The notes under the pieces are model-generated. The model was not told the origin of the DNA, ran no database searches, and saw only the letters and a list, made by a program, of their open reading frames with translations. DNA of 64,000 bases from Ariolimax columbianus. Its lineage: Eukaryota; Mollusca; Gastropoda; Stylommatophora; Arionidae. Shown here piece by piece: positions 42,567 to 53,663 of this stretch (position 1 is its first letter; every line of letters begins with the position of its first letter). The stretch lies in contig JAVGWX010000007.1 of assembly GCA_036924085.1 (NCBI GenBank), forward strand, positions 104,539,428 through 104,603,427, written 5' to 3'. A program made the translations under genes and the position numbers.

Positions 42567-43976
42567 CAGCCGATCTTCTCGAGGAGTTCGAATAGACCCT
42601 TTCTACTAACCAAGTCGAAGGCCTTGGTGGGGTCTAGAAACATCAAAAAGAGCGGCTGATCCTGTTCCCTGCACTTCTTCTGGATTTGGCGAAGCGAGAA
42701 AATCATATCCGTTGTTGATCTACCTACTCTAAAGCCACAGTCGGATTCTGGGTACACTCTGTCCGCCAGCAGTCTCAACCTGTTTAGTAACATGCGGGCG
42801 TAATCTTTACCTACAACGCTGGGGAGCGAGATCCCTCTGTAGTTATTGCAGTCCTCGCGGTCACCTTTGTTTTTGTAAATAGTCACAATGAGGGCGTCAC
42901 GCATATCTTGGGAGACTGCACCTTCCTCCCAGCACAGGCATAGAAGATCGAACATCGGCTGCGCTAGTACTGATTTCCCGCAGTTGGTGACTTCGGGTGG
43001 GATACCATCTCCCCCTGGTGCTTTGCCGTTTGAGAGGTAGTTGATTGCCTTATCAAGCTCATCCAGAGTATGTGGTCTGTCAAGTTCCTCCATAACTCAA
43101 GGCCTCATCAGTGACCACCGTTTCCCGAGAGTAGAGCTCAGAGTAGTGCTCCATCAATCTGGCCATCTGCTGGTCACGGTCCATGATTCTCGCACCTGTC
43201 AGAGATTTCAGGGGGGGGGGGGGGCAGCACCTCTCGCAGTAGGGCCCAGTGCCATCTTTATGCCTCTATACATGCCCTGGATATTTCCCGTCTCTGCATT
43301 TAGCTGAATTTCTTCACACAGTTTCTGGCAGTACTCATTCGCGCATTGTCTAGTGGTTCGTTGATGGATGCCTTGGGCCATCCTGAGGGCAGCAAGCTTC
43401 CTCTCATTTTGGGCATTTTTTGATAATTGATGAAAGCTTCTCGCTTAGCCTCAATTACTGGTTCCATTCTTGCGTGATGTGCATTGAACCAGTTGGGATT
43501 GGTCCGTTCCCTCACGCCAAATGTAGCTAATGATGTATTATAGATGGCACCTTTCATAACTTTCCACTTAGCTGTGGCGTCACATTCAGATCCTCCCTGA
43601 AGAGCAAGATTCAGATCAGACACAAACCTCTCCACCTTGGAAGGAATCACCATCTGCTCAGTGTTGATGCGGGGATTCCCCATCTGTTTGGGGCGGCATA
43701 TTGTGCGAAGCTGCAAGCGTGCCTTGCTACATACAAGAGCATGGTCAGCGTCGCAGTCTGCGCTGTGATAGCGTCTAGTAGAGAGGACTATGTTTAGAGC
43801 TGAGCGTCTGGTGACAATCAAATCGATTTGATGCCATCGATGTGACCTTGGGTGTTTCCAGGATACTTTATGTTGCAGCCTGCCCTTGAAAAAAGTATTT
43901 GTGAAACGTAGGCCTTGTTGAGTGCACAGCTCCAGTAATCTCTGGCCATTGTCATTTATCCTGCCAATACCAAGAT

Positions 43977-44052
43977 GCCCAAGGCAGGTGGGCCATGTTC
44001 TGTGGTCCCCACCTAAAGGCAGGTGGGCCATGCTACGTGGTCCCCACCTACT
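43977..44052. repeat. 38-bp tandem duplication
   Basis: GGCAGGTGGGCCATG followed by GTGGTCCCCACCTA occurs twice within the endonuclease coding part of the RTE-like LINE. Confidence 0.85.
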
Positions 44053-44506
44053 CAGCATTAAAGTCGCCGAGAAGGATGAGTGCTTCTTCTATAGGGCTGT
44101 TCTTGATCATTTCCTCCAGCTATCCATTGACTTGATCCTTCGCTTCCTTTGGATATGTCAGGGTTTGGACATAGACGCTGAGGATATTAGCAGGACCTGT
44201 AGCGGTGATGGGGTGAATGGCCAGTAACCTCTCAGATCCCTCTAAAGGAGGATCAACTGAGACCATAAGTGTTTTTAATAACAAAACCAACACCATGCTG
44301 TCGAGATTCCTCAGGTTCATGACCCTTCCAGAAGAAAGTTTAGTTTGTCTCTCTCAGTGAGTCACTAGAGGCAAGTCTGGTCTCCTGTAGGGCAGGTACC
44401 ACTAGAGGCAAGTCTGGTCTTCTGTAGGGTAGCTATGTCCACATTCAATCGAGAGAGCTCCCTATCAATTCTGGCTATTTTTCTGGCATCTCCAACCTCT
44501 CGAAGA

Positions 44507-44635
44507 TCATCGGAGATGCCTGTACACATAGTAAGCACTATCGGAGATGCCCGTACACATAGTACGCACCATCGGAGATGCTTGTATACATAGTACGCAC
44601 CATCGGAGATGCCTGTACACATAGTACGCATTTTC
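44507..44635. repeat. 31-bp tandem repeat, four copies
   Basis: CATCGGAGATGCCTGTACAC plus ATAGTACGCAC. On the minus strand it multiplies the MRTMCTGISDD start of the endonuclease. Confidence 0.88.
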
Positions 44636-44686
44636 CAGCTTGCAGGTCGAAGAGCTGGAGTCTTCTTGTTATTTTTGGTTTTGTTT

Positions 44687-44778
44687 GGTGCCAGTTTAAC
44701 ATCCGCTTGTCATGTTTGGTGCCAGCTTAACATCCGCTTGTCATGTTTGGTGCCAGCTTAACATCCGCTTGTCAGGCA
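44687..44778. repeat. 31-bp tandem repeat, three copies
   Basis: TGTTTGGTGCCAGCTTAACA plus TCCGCTTGTCA, in the leader of the RTE-like LINE just upstream of its endonuclease start. Confidence 0.9.
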
Positions 44779-45997
44779 TGCACTAACCTCTAGGCTCCCA
44801 CTGGGGCAGGCAGATGTTGCCGAGTCACCAGCTTCCAAGTTGTGTCCTCACTCAAGAGCAAGGCTGGAGTACCCTTTCCAGGGCGCAATCCTGGGCGCTA
44901 AATATGGAGACGCTGTGCTGCCCAAACTGCGGGATCCCTCTCTCTGCCTGATTGATGTAATCCAAAGGAATGTAAAATCAACACTCAAAACAAAAGAAGA
45001 ATTGGAGAATTAACAGAAAGCTTCAACAGAGCTGCCCTTGAATCATTACCTCCAAGGTCAGAAGAGACTGGAAACCTTACTGGACTCCATGAGCTTGAAG
45101 AACAACTGAAAGCATACAGAGAAAGGGCAGAAAAGGAAAGATCGAGTGAGGATAACAACTCCTACAAAGTTATTGCAGCAAAGTATAAAACGACACTAAA
45201 TAGCTCAGCGAGAAACAGCTGGATAAAAACAACAGAAGTCCTAAATCTGGACAAAGACGACAGAAAACTATGGAGGCTAGCCAAAACCATAAACAACGAG
45301 AACTGCAGGAACCATGAAACAGCAGTACAATAGAGTGGGGAAATGCTGACCAAAATACGTGCAGCTAACACAAGCAGCTTACACAAGCAGCTAACACAAG
45401 TAGATAACACAAGTCAAGCAGCTAACAAAAGGAAAGAAAACAATGGGGATGAAATAAACAAGCCTTTCATCATCCAAGAATTCAATTGGGCAATAGGAAA
45501 ACTTAAGATGAAAAAGGCACCTGGGCCCGACGCAAAAACAAATGAAATGATAGCTCACCTGGGACCAATAGGCAGACAGCGATTCCTGGACCTCATAAAC
45601 CAATTGTGGACTCAAGGATTGTTCCAAAAAGAATGGAAGGAGGCAGAAATAATCCCAATCCCCAAAAAGGGAATAACAAAAGAAAACAAAACAAGCTACC
45701 GTCCAATCAGCCTGCTTAGCTGTCTTGGAAAGGCTAGTGAACAATTGGATGCTAACTTTCCCGGAGAAAAACAAAATCCTGGACGAGTGCCAGTCTGGCT
45801 ATAGAAATTACAGGAGTACCGACGACCAGACCACTTATCTGACCCAGGAAATCGAAGATGCTTTTCAGAGGAAATGCAAACTATTGGCCACCTTCTTTGA
45901 CCTAACTAAAGCTTTTGATAAAGTCTGGAAGAAAGGACTAATGCTAAAATTAGCGGGCTGCGGAATAAGGGGGAAAATGCTTGACTGGATCAAAGAC

Positions 45998-46340
45998 TAC
46001 CTCCACTCACGATGTGCGAGAGTCAGACTGGATCAAAGACTACCTCCACTCACGAGAGTCAGACTGGATCAAAGACTACCTCCACTCACGAGAGTCAGAC
46101 TGGATCAAAGACTACCTCCACTTACGATGTGCGAGAGTCAGACTGGATCAAAGACTACCTCCACTCACGAGAGTCAGACTGGATCAAAGACTACCTCCAC
46201 TCACGATGTGCGAGAGTCAGACTGGATCAAAGACTACCTCCACTCACGAGAGTCAGACTGGATCAAAGACTACCTCCACTAACGATGTGCGAGAGTCAGA
46301 CTGGATCAAAGACTACCTCCACTTACGATGTGCGAGAGTC
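45998..46340. repeat. 36/43-bp tandem repeat inside I-like RT, about nine copies
   Basis: Units contain GACTGGATCAAAGACTACCT and CCACTCACGAGAGTCA; some carry an additional GATGTGC. They multiply the LDWIKDYLHSRCARVRL segment, which occurs once in the intact I-like protein (MYKWINHYLKQRTARVQV). Open frames running through the array are therefore not real proteins. Confidence 0.9.
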
Positions 46341-47104
46341 AGGCTGGAAGAACACAGGAGCAAAATGGTCAAACAGCATGAGGGGGTTCCCCAGGGAGAA
46401 TCAATATCCCCTACCGTGTTTATCCTCTTCATTAATGATCTGCCAAACCAGTTCAGACCATACATCCACAAGGCACTCCACGCGGACGACCTGGCCATAT
46501 GGACCCAGGCAGAAAACATTGGAACCGCAAAAGCAAGAATGCAGGAAGCAATCAATGCAGTAAAGAAATGGGCAGACTCATGGGGTGTCACAATAAACAA
46601 AAGCAAGACCCTCTCAACACTCTTCTCGCTCTCTACAAAGCCAGAGCAGGTCAACCTATATTTAGAAAATAGCCTACTTCCTAGAGAAAACAATCCTACA
46701 TACCTAGGAATGAGATATGACAAAAGATTAACATGGAACCCACACATAGAGGATACTCAAAAGAAGGCCACACTCAGACTAAGGCTGATGAAAAAACTGG
46801 CAGGGACAAACTGGGGCGCAGATGCAAACACAGTCAGACAGGTCTACACTGGATACGTACGGCCAACACTGGGATATGGCATGGGTGCCTTTGCAACAGC
46901 GGCAAAGACCAACCTACAGAACCTAGACAAGGCACAGAATAACAGACTCAGAATTATTACCGGATGTCTACGAAGCACCCCAATTACAGAACTCGAAGCG
47001 GTAGCAGGCCTCCAGAGACTGGGTGAGCGCAGAGAAGAAAAACAACTAAATCTGACCGAAAAATACAAGCGTATGAATAAATATCCAATGCAGGAAACAA
47101 TTAT

Positions 47105-49265
47105 TTAAAAAAATAAAGATAAACTTTACCCAAATAGCTATAGGCCAATCAGTCTCCTGAGCTGCACAGGCAAGCTCATTGAAAAAATAATAAATACCAG
47201 ACTCAGCTGGCACCTCGAAGAAAAACCAATTATTATACCACAACAAGCAGGCTTCATGCAGCACAGGTCCACGGAAGATCAGGTAATCCACATAGCACAA
47301 GAAATCGAAGACGCTTTCCAGGAAGGAAAACACACTCTGGCTGTATGGGTAGACCTGGAAAAAGCCTTCGACCAAGTATGGAAAGACGGGCTGCGTGGAA
47401 AAATGCTGCAATATGGAGTATGGGGAGAAAATGTACAAGTGGATCAGAAACTACTTAGAAAATAGAACAGCAAGAGTGCAGGTTCAAGGGCATACCAGTA
47501 AAAAGGAAACCATAGAACAAGGTGTTCCCCAGGATGGTGTCCTCTCCCCTACACTCTTCCTTATTTACATAAATGACATCGCCAATAACCTCCATAAAAC
47601 TACCCACTATTCTCTCTACGCTGATGACCTGGTCATGTGGATTACTGAAAAACACATCACTACAGCCAGCACATGAATGCAAGGCTCTGTGGCAGCCCTC
47701 GAAAGATGGTCCAAGACCTGGTTACTAAAAATAAATGAACAAAAAACGACCCATACCATCTTCTCCCTGTCAAAAATACGCAGCAAATAAAACTCCAAAT
47801 GGAAAAGATATGAATAGATGAGACTCCAACTTTCTTAGGAGTTACTTTAGTCCGACGTCTGATCTGGAAAACGCAAATTTAAAAAGGCATCTTAGGACGA
47901 GGCTACGCATGTCCATCATGAAGAAACTTGCTGGTACTGCTTGGGGTGCTGACGGAAATACACTAAATAAGTTATACACAGACAGAGTGAGACGAGTTTT
48001 GGAATATGGCATATGTCCCAGACAGCCAAATCAAACTTTGACAAAATAGGGCGCACCCAGAACCAAGCAGCTTGCATCATTAACAGGAGCCCTAAAGTCC
48101 ACCCAAATAAAAGACCTGGAAACCATTACTGGGTTACATCCAGTGGAAGACAGACGAAAAAGTTATAAAGCAAGTGGAGAAATTTAAGACTCGGGGACCA
48201 CCACAGTCTAAATGGGCTGGGACGCGCCAGGCTAAAGCGGAAATATTGTGCAATCCAGGCAAAAGAAAAAATTAAAAACAATGCTGCGCTCCCAATTGAA
48301 ATCATAAAACTAATATCAGCCTGCTCTATCTCCCGCCTCTGGAAAAGAAAACCCTTTTCCGATCGCATATGGGATATTCCTAACATAGAAGACACAAGGT
48401 GACAAACAGAGAAACAGAAAAAAAAACACATCAACCAAAAATGTCCATCAACAGCCTGGACACGTGTCTATATGGATGGCTTAGCAAAAGATGCCATTGA
48501 AAACGGAGTAGGAGGCATCATTATCAAACAGAAAAGTGAAGTATACTCTGCAGGATTTGCCACTGGGAAACGCTGCAGCTTCAGTGCTGAGACCAGGGCT
48601 ATGCGACAAGCTGCTGAAGCCCTTATAGACTACAAAAAACAAGTATAAAAGCATGTGATAATTGAGTGTTAAGGGCTCTCAAGAACCAGCACAAAAATTA
48701 ACTCTGTGCTCTGGCAGACTGGCTTGAACACTTAACTTAACGTCTTTATACTGGTTTAGAAGACTCTGCAGAGTCTGTATACAACCAGTTCCATTTACAA
48801 CTTGTCCCAGTGGATACCTGCGCACTGCAACATTCCAAGCAATGAGGAGGCGGACAGGTTCGCCAGAAAGGAAGGAACACTGCTGCAGAGTTTTACAAAA
48901 ATCACATGCGATGAGACAATAGCAGTCATCAGGGCTACGTACAGAGCAAAATGGGGAAAAGACCATCCTGGCCACATGGAAAACGATACCTATCACCAAC
49001 TCTCCAGGCGAGACCAGGTGATCATTCTCCGGCTAAGCACAGGTCACAACAGACTGAGATGTCATCTGTACAACAAGTTCAAGATTGGCACTACGGACCT
49101 TTGTACCTGTGGCACAGCCCCCATGACAGCAGAACACATTTTGCAGTTCTGCCCATCGTATACCGACAAAATAAGTTCCATTTAGCAGCAGCCAGTGTCC
49201 TTCCACGAGAAGCTGTACGGAAGTGCACGCCTCAAGTCGACTGCTGCACTCATTAGAGAACATTG
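47105..49265 (+). pseudogene. 5'-truncated I-like LINE copy, third
   Basis: It begins abruptly at PNSYRPISLLSCTGKLIEKI (47125) and runs through QQAGFMQHRSTEDQV, VDLEKAFDQVW, GVPQDGVLSPTLFL and YADDLVMW (47620). The thumb is frameshifted (47680-48430). RNase H is broken, but MDGLAKDA, SAETRAMRQAAEAL, WIPAHCNIPSNEEADRFA and a C-terminal CTCGTAPMTAEHILQFC are readable. It ends at 49265. Closer to the intact 30498 element than to the copy it adjoins. A small CR1-like tail is inserted at 48734-48799. Confidence 0.82.
48734..48799 (-). mobile_element. Minimal CR1-like 3' end inserted in the RNase H region
   Basis: About 66 bp comprising GTAAATGGAACTGGT, the complete 40-bp hairpin (48750-48789) and ATAAAGACGTTAAG. 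AACTT occurs at both borders. It splits LADWLEHL from SQWIPAHC. This is an extremely 5'-truncated insertion. Confidence 0.7.
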
Positions 49266-49644
49266 AAGTGGAAGTCTGAAGACGAACAATACAATATACA
49301 ATATATAGGTAGGATCTTAGACAACCGTTTATTTATTTCATCTTCGTGGAATTTGAGTCAGTGCAGCTGAACTCAGTCCCGCCAGAATTTGAGCAACTCA
49401 ATCGAACCACGACGTAACCTGACGTAAGTTTCAGGCCAGGTGTCCACACCTGGAACGATAAGTGGTAGTGACACGTAGACTTGTTGCCGCTGACAAACCC
49501 GCGTCGTCTGGAAACCACGCGAATAGGATGGGGGCTAATGGCAAGCAGACAGGCAAAAACGCGCGTGGTTTTGGAAATCACGTGATCTTGGAGGCAGATC
49601 GAATGTAAATCTGGGCATAGATACGTGAGGAGATTACAGGAGAG
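49266..49644. other. Spacer after the I-like copy
   Basis: No coding domain seen. The sequence up to about 51480 may be one composite, repeat-filled non-autonomous element, but I found no borders. Confidence 0.35.
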
Positions 49645-49770
49645 TACTTCAGAGAGAGAGAGGTACTTTGGGAAAAGAGAGAGGTACTTTGGGAAAAGAG
49701 AGAGGTACTTTGGGGAGAGAGGTACTTTGTGGAGAGAGGTACTTTGGGGAGAGAGATAGGTACTTTGGGG
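49645..49770. repeat. Tandem repeat, about 20-bp unit, six copies
   Basis: GAGAGAGGTACTTTGGGAAA and shortened variants. Confidence 0.88.
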
Positions 49771-49944
49771 AGAGATGCTCAGTGGAGAGCAGGTGATGGA
49801 GAGAAAAGACTTCACTTCAGAGACGGCATGAGATAGACACAGAGAGAGAATATTTCACTTCGATCAATTACTTGAGAAGACATTGGTAAGAGACGCTCGG
49901 TGGAGAGCAAGGGGCGGAGAGAAAAGAATTGACTTCATATTTGA

Positions 49945-50850
49945 GTTGAGAACCACAGAGAGAGAACACTTCACTTCAGAGACAGAGAGAACACTTCACT
50001 TCAAAGACAGAGAGAGAACACTTCCCTTCAGAGACAGAGAGAGAACATTTCACTTCAGAGACAGAGAGAGAACATTTCACTTCAGAGACAGAGAGAGAAC
50101 ATTTCACTTCAGAGACAGAGAGAGAACATTTCACTTCAGAGACAGAGAGAGAACATTTCACTTCAAAGACAGAGAGAGAACACTTCCCTTCAGAGACAGA
50201 GAGAGAACACTTCACTTCAAAGACAGAGAGAGAACATTTCACTTCAGAGACAGAGAGAGAACATTTCACTTCAGAGACAGAGAGAGAACATTTCACTTCA
50301 GAGACAGAGAGAGAACATTTCACTTCAGAGACAGAGAGAGAACATTTCACTTCAGAGACAGAGAGAGAACATTTCACTTCAGAGACAGAGAGAGAACATT
50401 TCACTACAGAGAAAGAGAGTGAACAGTTCACTTCAAAGACAAAGAGAGAATATTTCACTTCAGAGAGAGAACATTTCACTTCAGAGACAGAGAGAGAACG
50501 TTTTACTTCAGAGACAGAGAAAAAACATTTCACTTCAGAGAAATAGAGAGAACGTTTCACTTCAGAGACAGAGAGAAAACACTTCACTTCAGAGACAGAG
50601 AGAGAACATTTCACTTCAGAGGCAGAGAGAGAACGTTTCACTTCAGAGACAGAGAGAGAACGTTTCACTTCAGAGACAGAGAGAGAACGTTTCACTTCAG
50701 AGACAGAGAGAGAACATTTCACTTCAGAGAAATAGAGAGAACGTTTCACTTCAGAGACAGAGAGAAAACACTTCACTTCAGAGACAGAGAGAGAACATTT
50801 CACTTCAGAGACAGAGAGAGAACATTTCACTTCAGAGAAAGAGGCACTTT
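49945..50850. repeat. 27-bp minisatellite, about thirty-three copies
   Basis: The unit AGAGACAGAGAGAGAACATT plus TCACTTC recurs. The length is a multiple of three, so long frames stay open on both strands. These encode only repeats such as DRERTFHFR or SEVKCSLSV and should not be annotated as proteins. Block words GATGCTCAGTGGAG flank the array on both sides (49768 and 50853), suggesting the array expanded inside a duplicated segment. Confidence 0.93.
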
Positions 50851-51486
50851 GGAAAGAGATGCTCAGTGGAGGGCAGGCGACCGAGAGAGGCAGTTGAGAT
50901 AGACACGCAGCAAGCAAGGTAACTACCCTCATATTATGTAGTGGTCGTGATTACAAGTCGTCAGTAGCTTAGAGAAGCAGTCTTCCAATCATCCCATTCA
51001 TCATATTGACGCAGTCCCACCGATCACGTCGACATCATCTTGATCATGTGAATGTAAGTCGTCGGTGGCAGCTAGAGGCAGTTGTCTAGTGATCCCGTGG
51101 ATCATATTTCATGCAGGGTATAATGACCACATTGAGACCACTTTGATCTACCGCCAACAAAGAGGAACAAGACCACAGACGTCATGCCTGGGTTCAGAAC
51201 CTACGAGCATCACCAACAGCAGCAATCCACAACTAAGTTCGATCGCAGCAGGCCAGATTAGCAGACCAGATTAGGAGAACAGATCAGCAGACCAGTTAGC
51301 AGAATAGGGTATCGTGACGTATAAATGGTGAGAGAAAGAATTTCAGTTGTTAGAGAGTTTATAGTTGGCGGTGTTTCTTGATGAAATAATCTGTTGTATT
51401 GTGTTTATATTTAGTGTTACTTGAATTTGTTTAGAGTGAGACCCCTTTATCCTCTGCGACAGAGCTCCATCAAATAGATTGGCTCT
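50851..51486. other. Spacer, possibly the end of a non-autonomous element
   Basis: No gene recognised. A TATA-like GTATAAATGG is at 51319-51328. Short GCAGACCAG words repeat at 51250-51300. Confidence 0.35.
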
Positions 51487-51805
51487 GGTAGACACATGAC
51501 AGCATCTACACACGTGACAGCATCTACGCATGTGACAGTACACACGCACCTACACACGTGACAGCATCTACAAACGTGACAGTACACATGCACCTACACA
51601 CGTGACATACCCTACACACGTGACAGTACACACGCACCTACAAATGTGACAGCATCTACACATGTGACAGCACTTACACAGGTGACATCACCTATACACG
51701 TGACGGGACCTACATACGTGACATCTCCTACACACATCACAGCCCCTACAGACGTGACATCTCCTACACACGTGACAGCCCACACACACGTGACAGCATA
51801 CACGC
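51487..51805. repeat. Minisatellite, about 18-bp unit, about seventeen copies
   Basis: Units of the form CACACGTGACAGCATCTA, containing the palindrome CACGTG, with frequent single-base changes. The array begins 80 bp downstream of a MOK exon on the minus strand. Confidence 0.88.
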
Positions 51806-51885
51806 AAGCCAGATGAATGTAGACTGTAACAGCCTAATAGTTTTGAAGAACCATTATCTAAGAGAAGATGCATCACGTGACTCAC

Positions 51886-52114
51886 TCGTCTTCTGTCCTT
51901 AAATGGGTGTGTTGGGTGGGACTGAGCTTTGGGAAATGTTGGATACATTGTTACTTCCATCATCCGAGCCTTGAGGGGAGATGAAGGGTCATCACCCAGT
52001 TGAATGATTGCCTCAGAAATTTCATTCTCATCAGATGGAGTAATAACTTGTGCATTTTCCTGTTGTTGACTTGTCTCTTGTTTAGTAACGAGTATCTGCT
52101 TCTTCTCATCAACC
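51886..52114 (-). CDS. MOK: MOK-like protein kinase, exon just after the catalytic domain
   Basis: A 229-bp exon: acceptor TTTCTCTGATGCAG, donor GTGAGT directly after GACGA. It is open throughout in the one phase that fits the preceding exon: that exon ends AG, this begins G, giving arginine, then VDEKKQILVTKQETSQQQEN. The rest is a hydrophilic, Q/E-rich tail containing DDPSSPLKARM and PTFPKAQSHPTHPF. No domain is expected here, since the tails of RCK-family kinases are variable and mostly disordered. It ends in phase 0 after RRR. Identity depends on the splice-phase link to 59666-59839. The acceptor lies only about 40 bp from a 25-bp minisatellite. Confidence 0.75.
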
Positions 52115-52154
52115 CTGCATCAGAGAAATATCATCTGCTATAGGCCTTCATATG

Positions 52155-52865
52155 TTATGCTCACATCAAGATATTATTCTAGTCAACTAATCAAGATATT
52201 ATTCTGGTCAACTAATTAAGATATTATTCTAGTCAACTAATCAAGATATTATTATGGTCAACTAATTAAGATATAATTCTGGTCAACTAATCAAGATATT
52301 ATTCTGGTCAACTAATCAAGATATTATTCTGGTCAACTAATTTAGATATTATTCTGGTCAACTAATTAAGATATTATTCTGGTCAACTAATCAAGATATT
52401 ATTCTGGTCAACTAATTAAGATATTATTCTGGTCAACTAATTAAGATATTATTCTAGTCAACTAATCAAGATATTATTCTGGTCAACTAATCAAGATATT
52501 ATTCTAGTCAACTAATCAAGATATTATTCTGGTCAACTAATCAAGATATTATTCTGGTCAACTAATCAAGATATTATTCTGGTCAACTAATCAAGATATT
52601 ATTCTGGTCAACTAATCAAGATATTATTATGGTCAACTAATTAAGATATAATTCTGGTCAACTAATCAAGATATTATTATGGTCAACTAATCAAGATATT
52701 ATTCTGGTCAACTAATTTAGATATTATTCTGGTCAACTAATTAAGATATTATTCTGGTCAACTAATTAAGATATTATTCTGGTCAACTAATTAAGATATT
52801 ATTCTGGTCAACTAATCAAGATATTATTCTGGTCAACTAATCAAGATATTATTCTAGTCAACTAA
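52155..52865. repeat. 25-bp minisatellite in a MOK intron, about 28 copies
   Basis: The unit GTCAACTAATCAAGATATTA plus TTCTG recurs with few variants (TCAAG or TTAAG; CTGG or CTAG). The array ends 40 bp before the acceptor of the next exon. On the minus strand each unit contains TTGAC and TTAG, branch-point-like and acceptor-like words. Confidence 0.95.
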
Positions 52866-52875
52866 AGAACACATT

Positions 52876-53662
52876 TGTAAAAGAGTTACAAAGGTCCCAA
52901 GAGCCAGGGCCAGGCAAGCCCTGAAAACACCGTTCCAGGTACCTACACAGAACTTCAGAACTTTGCCCGGGAGAGAGAGTTAAAAATGGTCATTGTTCGG
53001 ATCGCTCGATAATGATCGGTTTAAGAGTGTACCCAGCCAAATTGAAATTCTCGCGGCTACTTGTGAACATGCAGATGGGAAATCCCACGACCTTTTAGGT
53101 CACATAGAAAGTTCAAGACACGGTACTCTTTCTCTAGCGACACCATAGTTCAGATACAGTTGGCGTATTAGAACTTGACAAAAATAGAATACATGGACCC
53201 AAACAAGGAAAATAATGTATATAAGTTGAGGGATCAGGCTATTTGAGATAAAGCACAGAATAGAAGACTACCCATCAGATAGAGTAGCTAGGACAGAACT
53301 TGGACATCAACTAAAGTGAGTAGTTAGAACAGAAAGATAGAACAGCACTTGGACAGAGCTGAACATCAACTAAAGTGAATAGTTAGAACAGAAAGGTCAA
53401 CAGGGAAGTCACAAAAGCATTCTCTATTGAACTGAGAGGGCAGATCTCGACAAAACATTTGGTTTAGTGGTTAAAAACTGTCAAACCAAACCAGCACATG
53501 TAAGCATTTGACTGTGTGTTTTGTCCTGGTGCATTGTCGCTGAAACATTGTCACATGTGATGTTGATTCTTAGGTCCTGGTCATATAAGTAAGAAACTGA
53601 CATGTTTTCCTTAAACACGAAGCTGTGGTCCCGACAACACGTCATTACTTAGATGTTGTTAC
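52876..53662 (+). mobile_element. Solo-LTR-like insertion L4, about 787 bp
   Basis: The block starts TGTAAAAGAGTTACAAAGG and ends TTGTTAC. Flanks are ACATT and CCATT. Its first 100 bases align with the start of L1 on the minus strand (shared AGCCAGGG, AAGCCCTGAAAA, ACCGTTC). A TATA-like TGTATATAAGTTG lies about 340 bp in, as in L1 and L2, followed by ACAGAATAGAAG, also shared with L1. It separates two related 25-bp arrays. No coding sequence. Confidence 0.55.
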
Positions 53663-53663
53663 C

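Larger units (their letters stand above)
40058..44969 (-). pseudogene. RTE-like LINE, nearly full length, with minisatellite expansions
   Basis: The element is flanked by ATGTA (40053-40057 and 44970-44974), and the I-like frame continues across the gap. On the minus strand: a leader (44969-44640), an endonuclease start KTPALRPASWKMRTMC, IARIDRELSRLNVDIATLQKTRL (44400-44490), the endonuclease middle 44058-43300 with HQIDLIVTRR, then RT: NGKAPGGDGIPPEV (43020), IYKNKGDREDCNNYRGISL (42850), CGFRVGRSTTDMIFSLRQIQ (42700), FLDPTKAFD, KSGVKQGCVLAP (42440), MLFADDAVLV (41110), C-terminal QRRLRWLGHVYHMEDERL (40560), and a CTICGRDCHLRIGLYIHSRQ zinc-finger-like tail (40190). A 20-bp array of about 1.16 kb lies within the palm. 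Further small duplications and poly-G runs break the frame. RTE-like is my best guess. Confidence 0.82.
39060..47099 (+). pseudogene. I-like LINE remnant (second subfamily) carrying a SINE and an RTE-like LINE
   Basis: The leader at 39100-39290 resembles the leader of the intact I-like element (words ACTCTGATC, CTGCTGCC, GGATGCACCGGGC). After SINE S3, the endonuclease resumes at about 39600: VVVRDF, STPDLAFSTWDIS and LAGSDHKPIKLVI (39870-39960). It is cut at 40057 by a 4.9-kb LINE and resumes at 44970. Next comes TESFNRAALESLPP, then KYKTTLNSSARNSWIKTTEVL. RT follows: YRPISLLSCLGK (45700), LTKAFDKVW (45905), a tandem repeat (45998-46340), GVPQGESISP (46385) and HADDLAIWT (46485). It stops at KYPMQETI (47099), where another I-like copy begins. 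Frameshifts are few outside the arrays, so this copy is younger than the CR1-like ones. Confidence 0.8.

Noticed and set aside
45981..46563. Overlapping frames of 183-375 codons with repeated DWIKDYLHS peptides
   Set aside because: They are alternative readings of one tandemly expanded I-like RT segment; only the part after 46340 is genuine RT.
49883..50932. Long open frames on both strands (179, 167 and 318 codons)
   Set aside because: The 27-bp unit is a multiple of three and lacks stops; the peptides are pure repeats without domain features.
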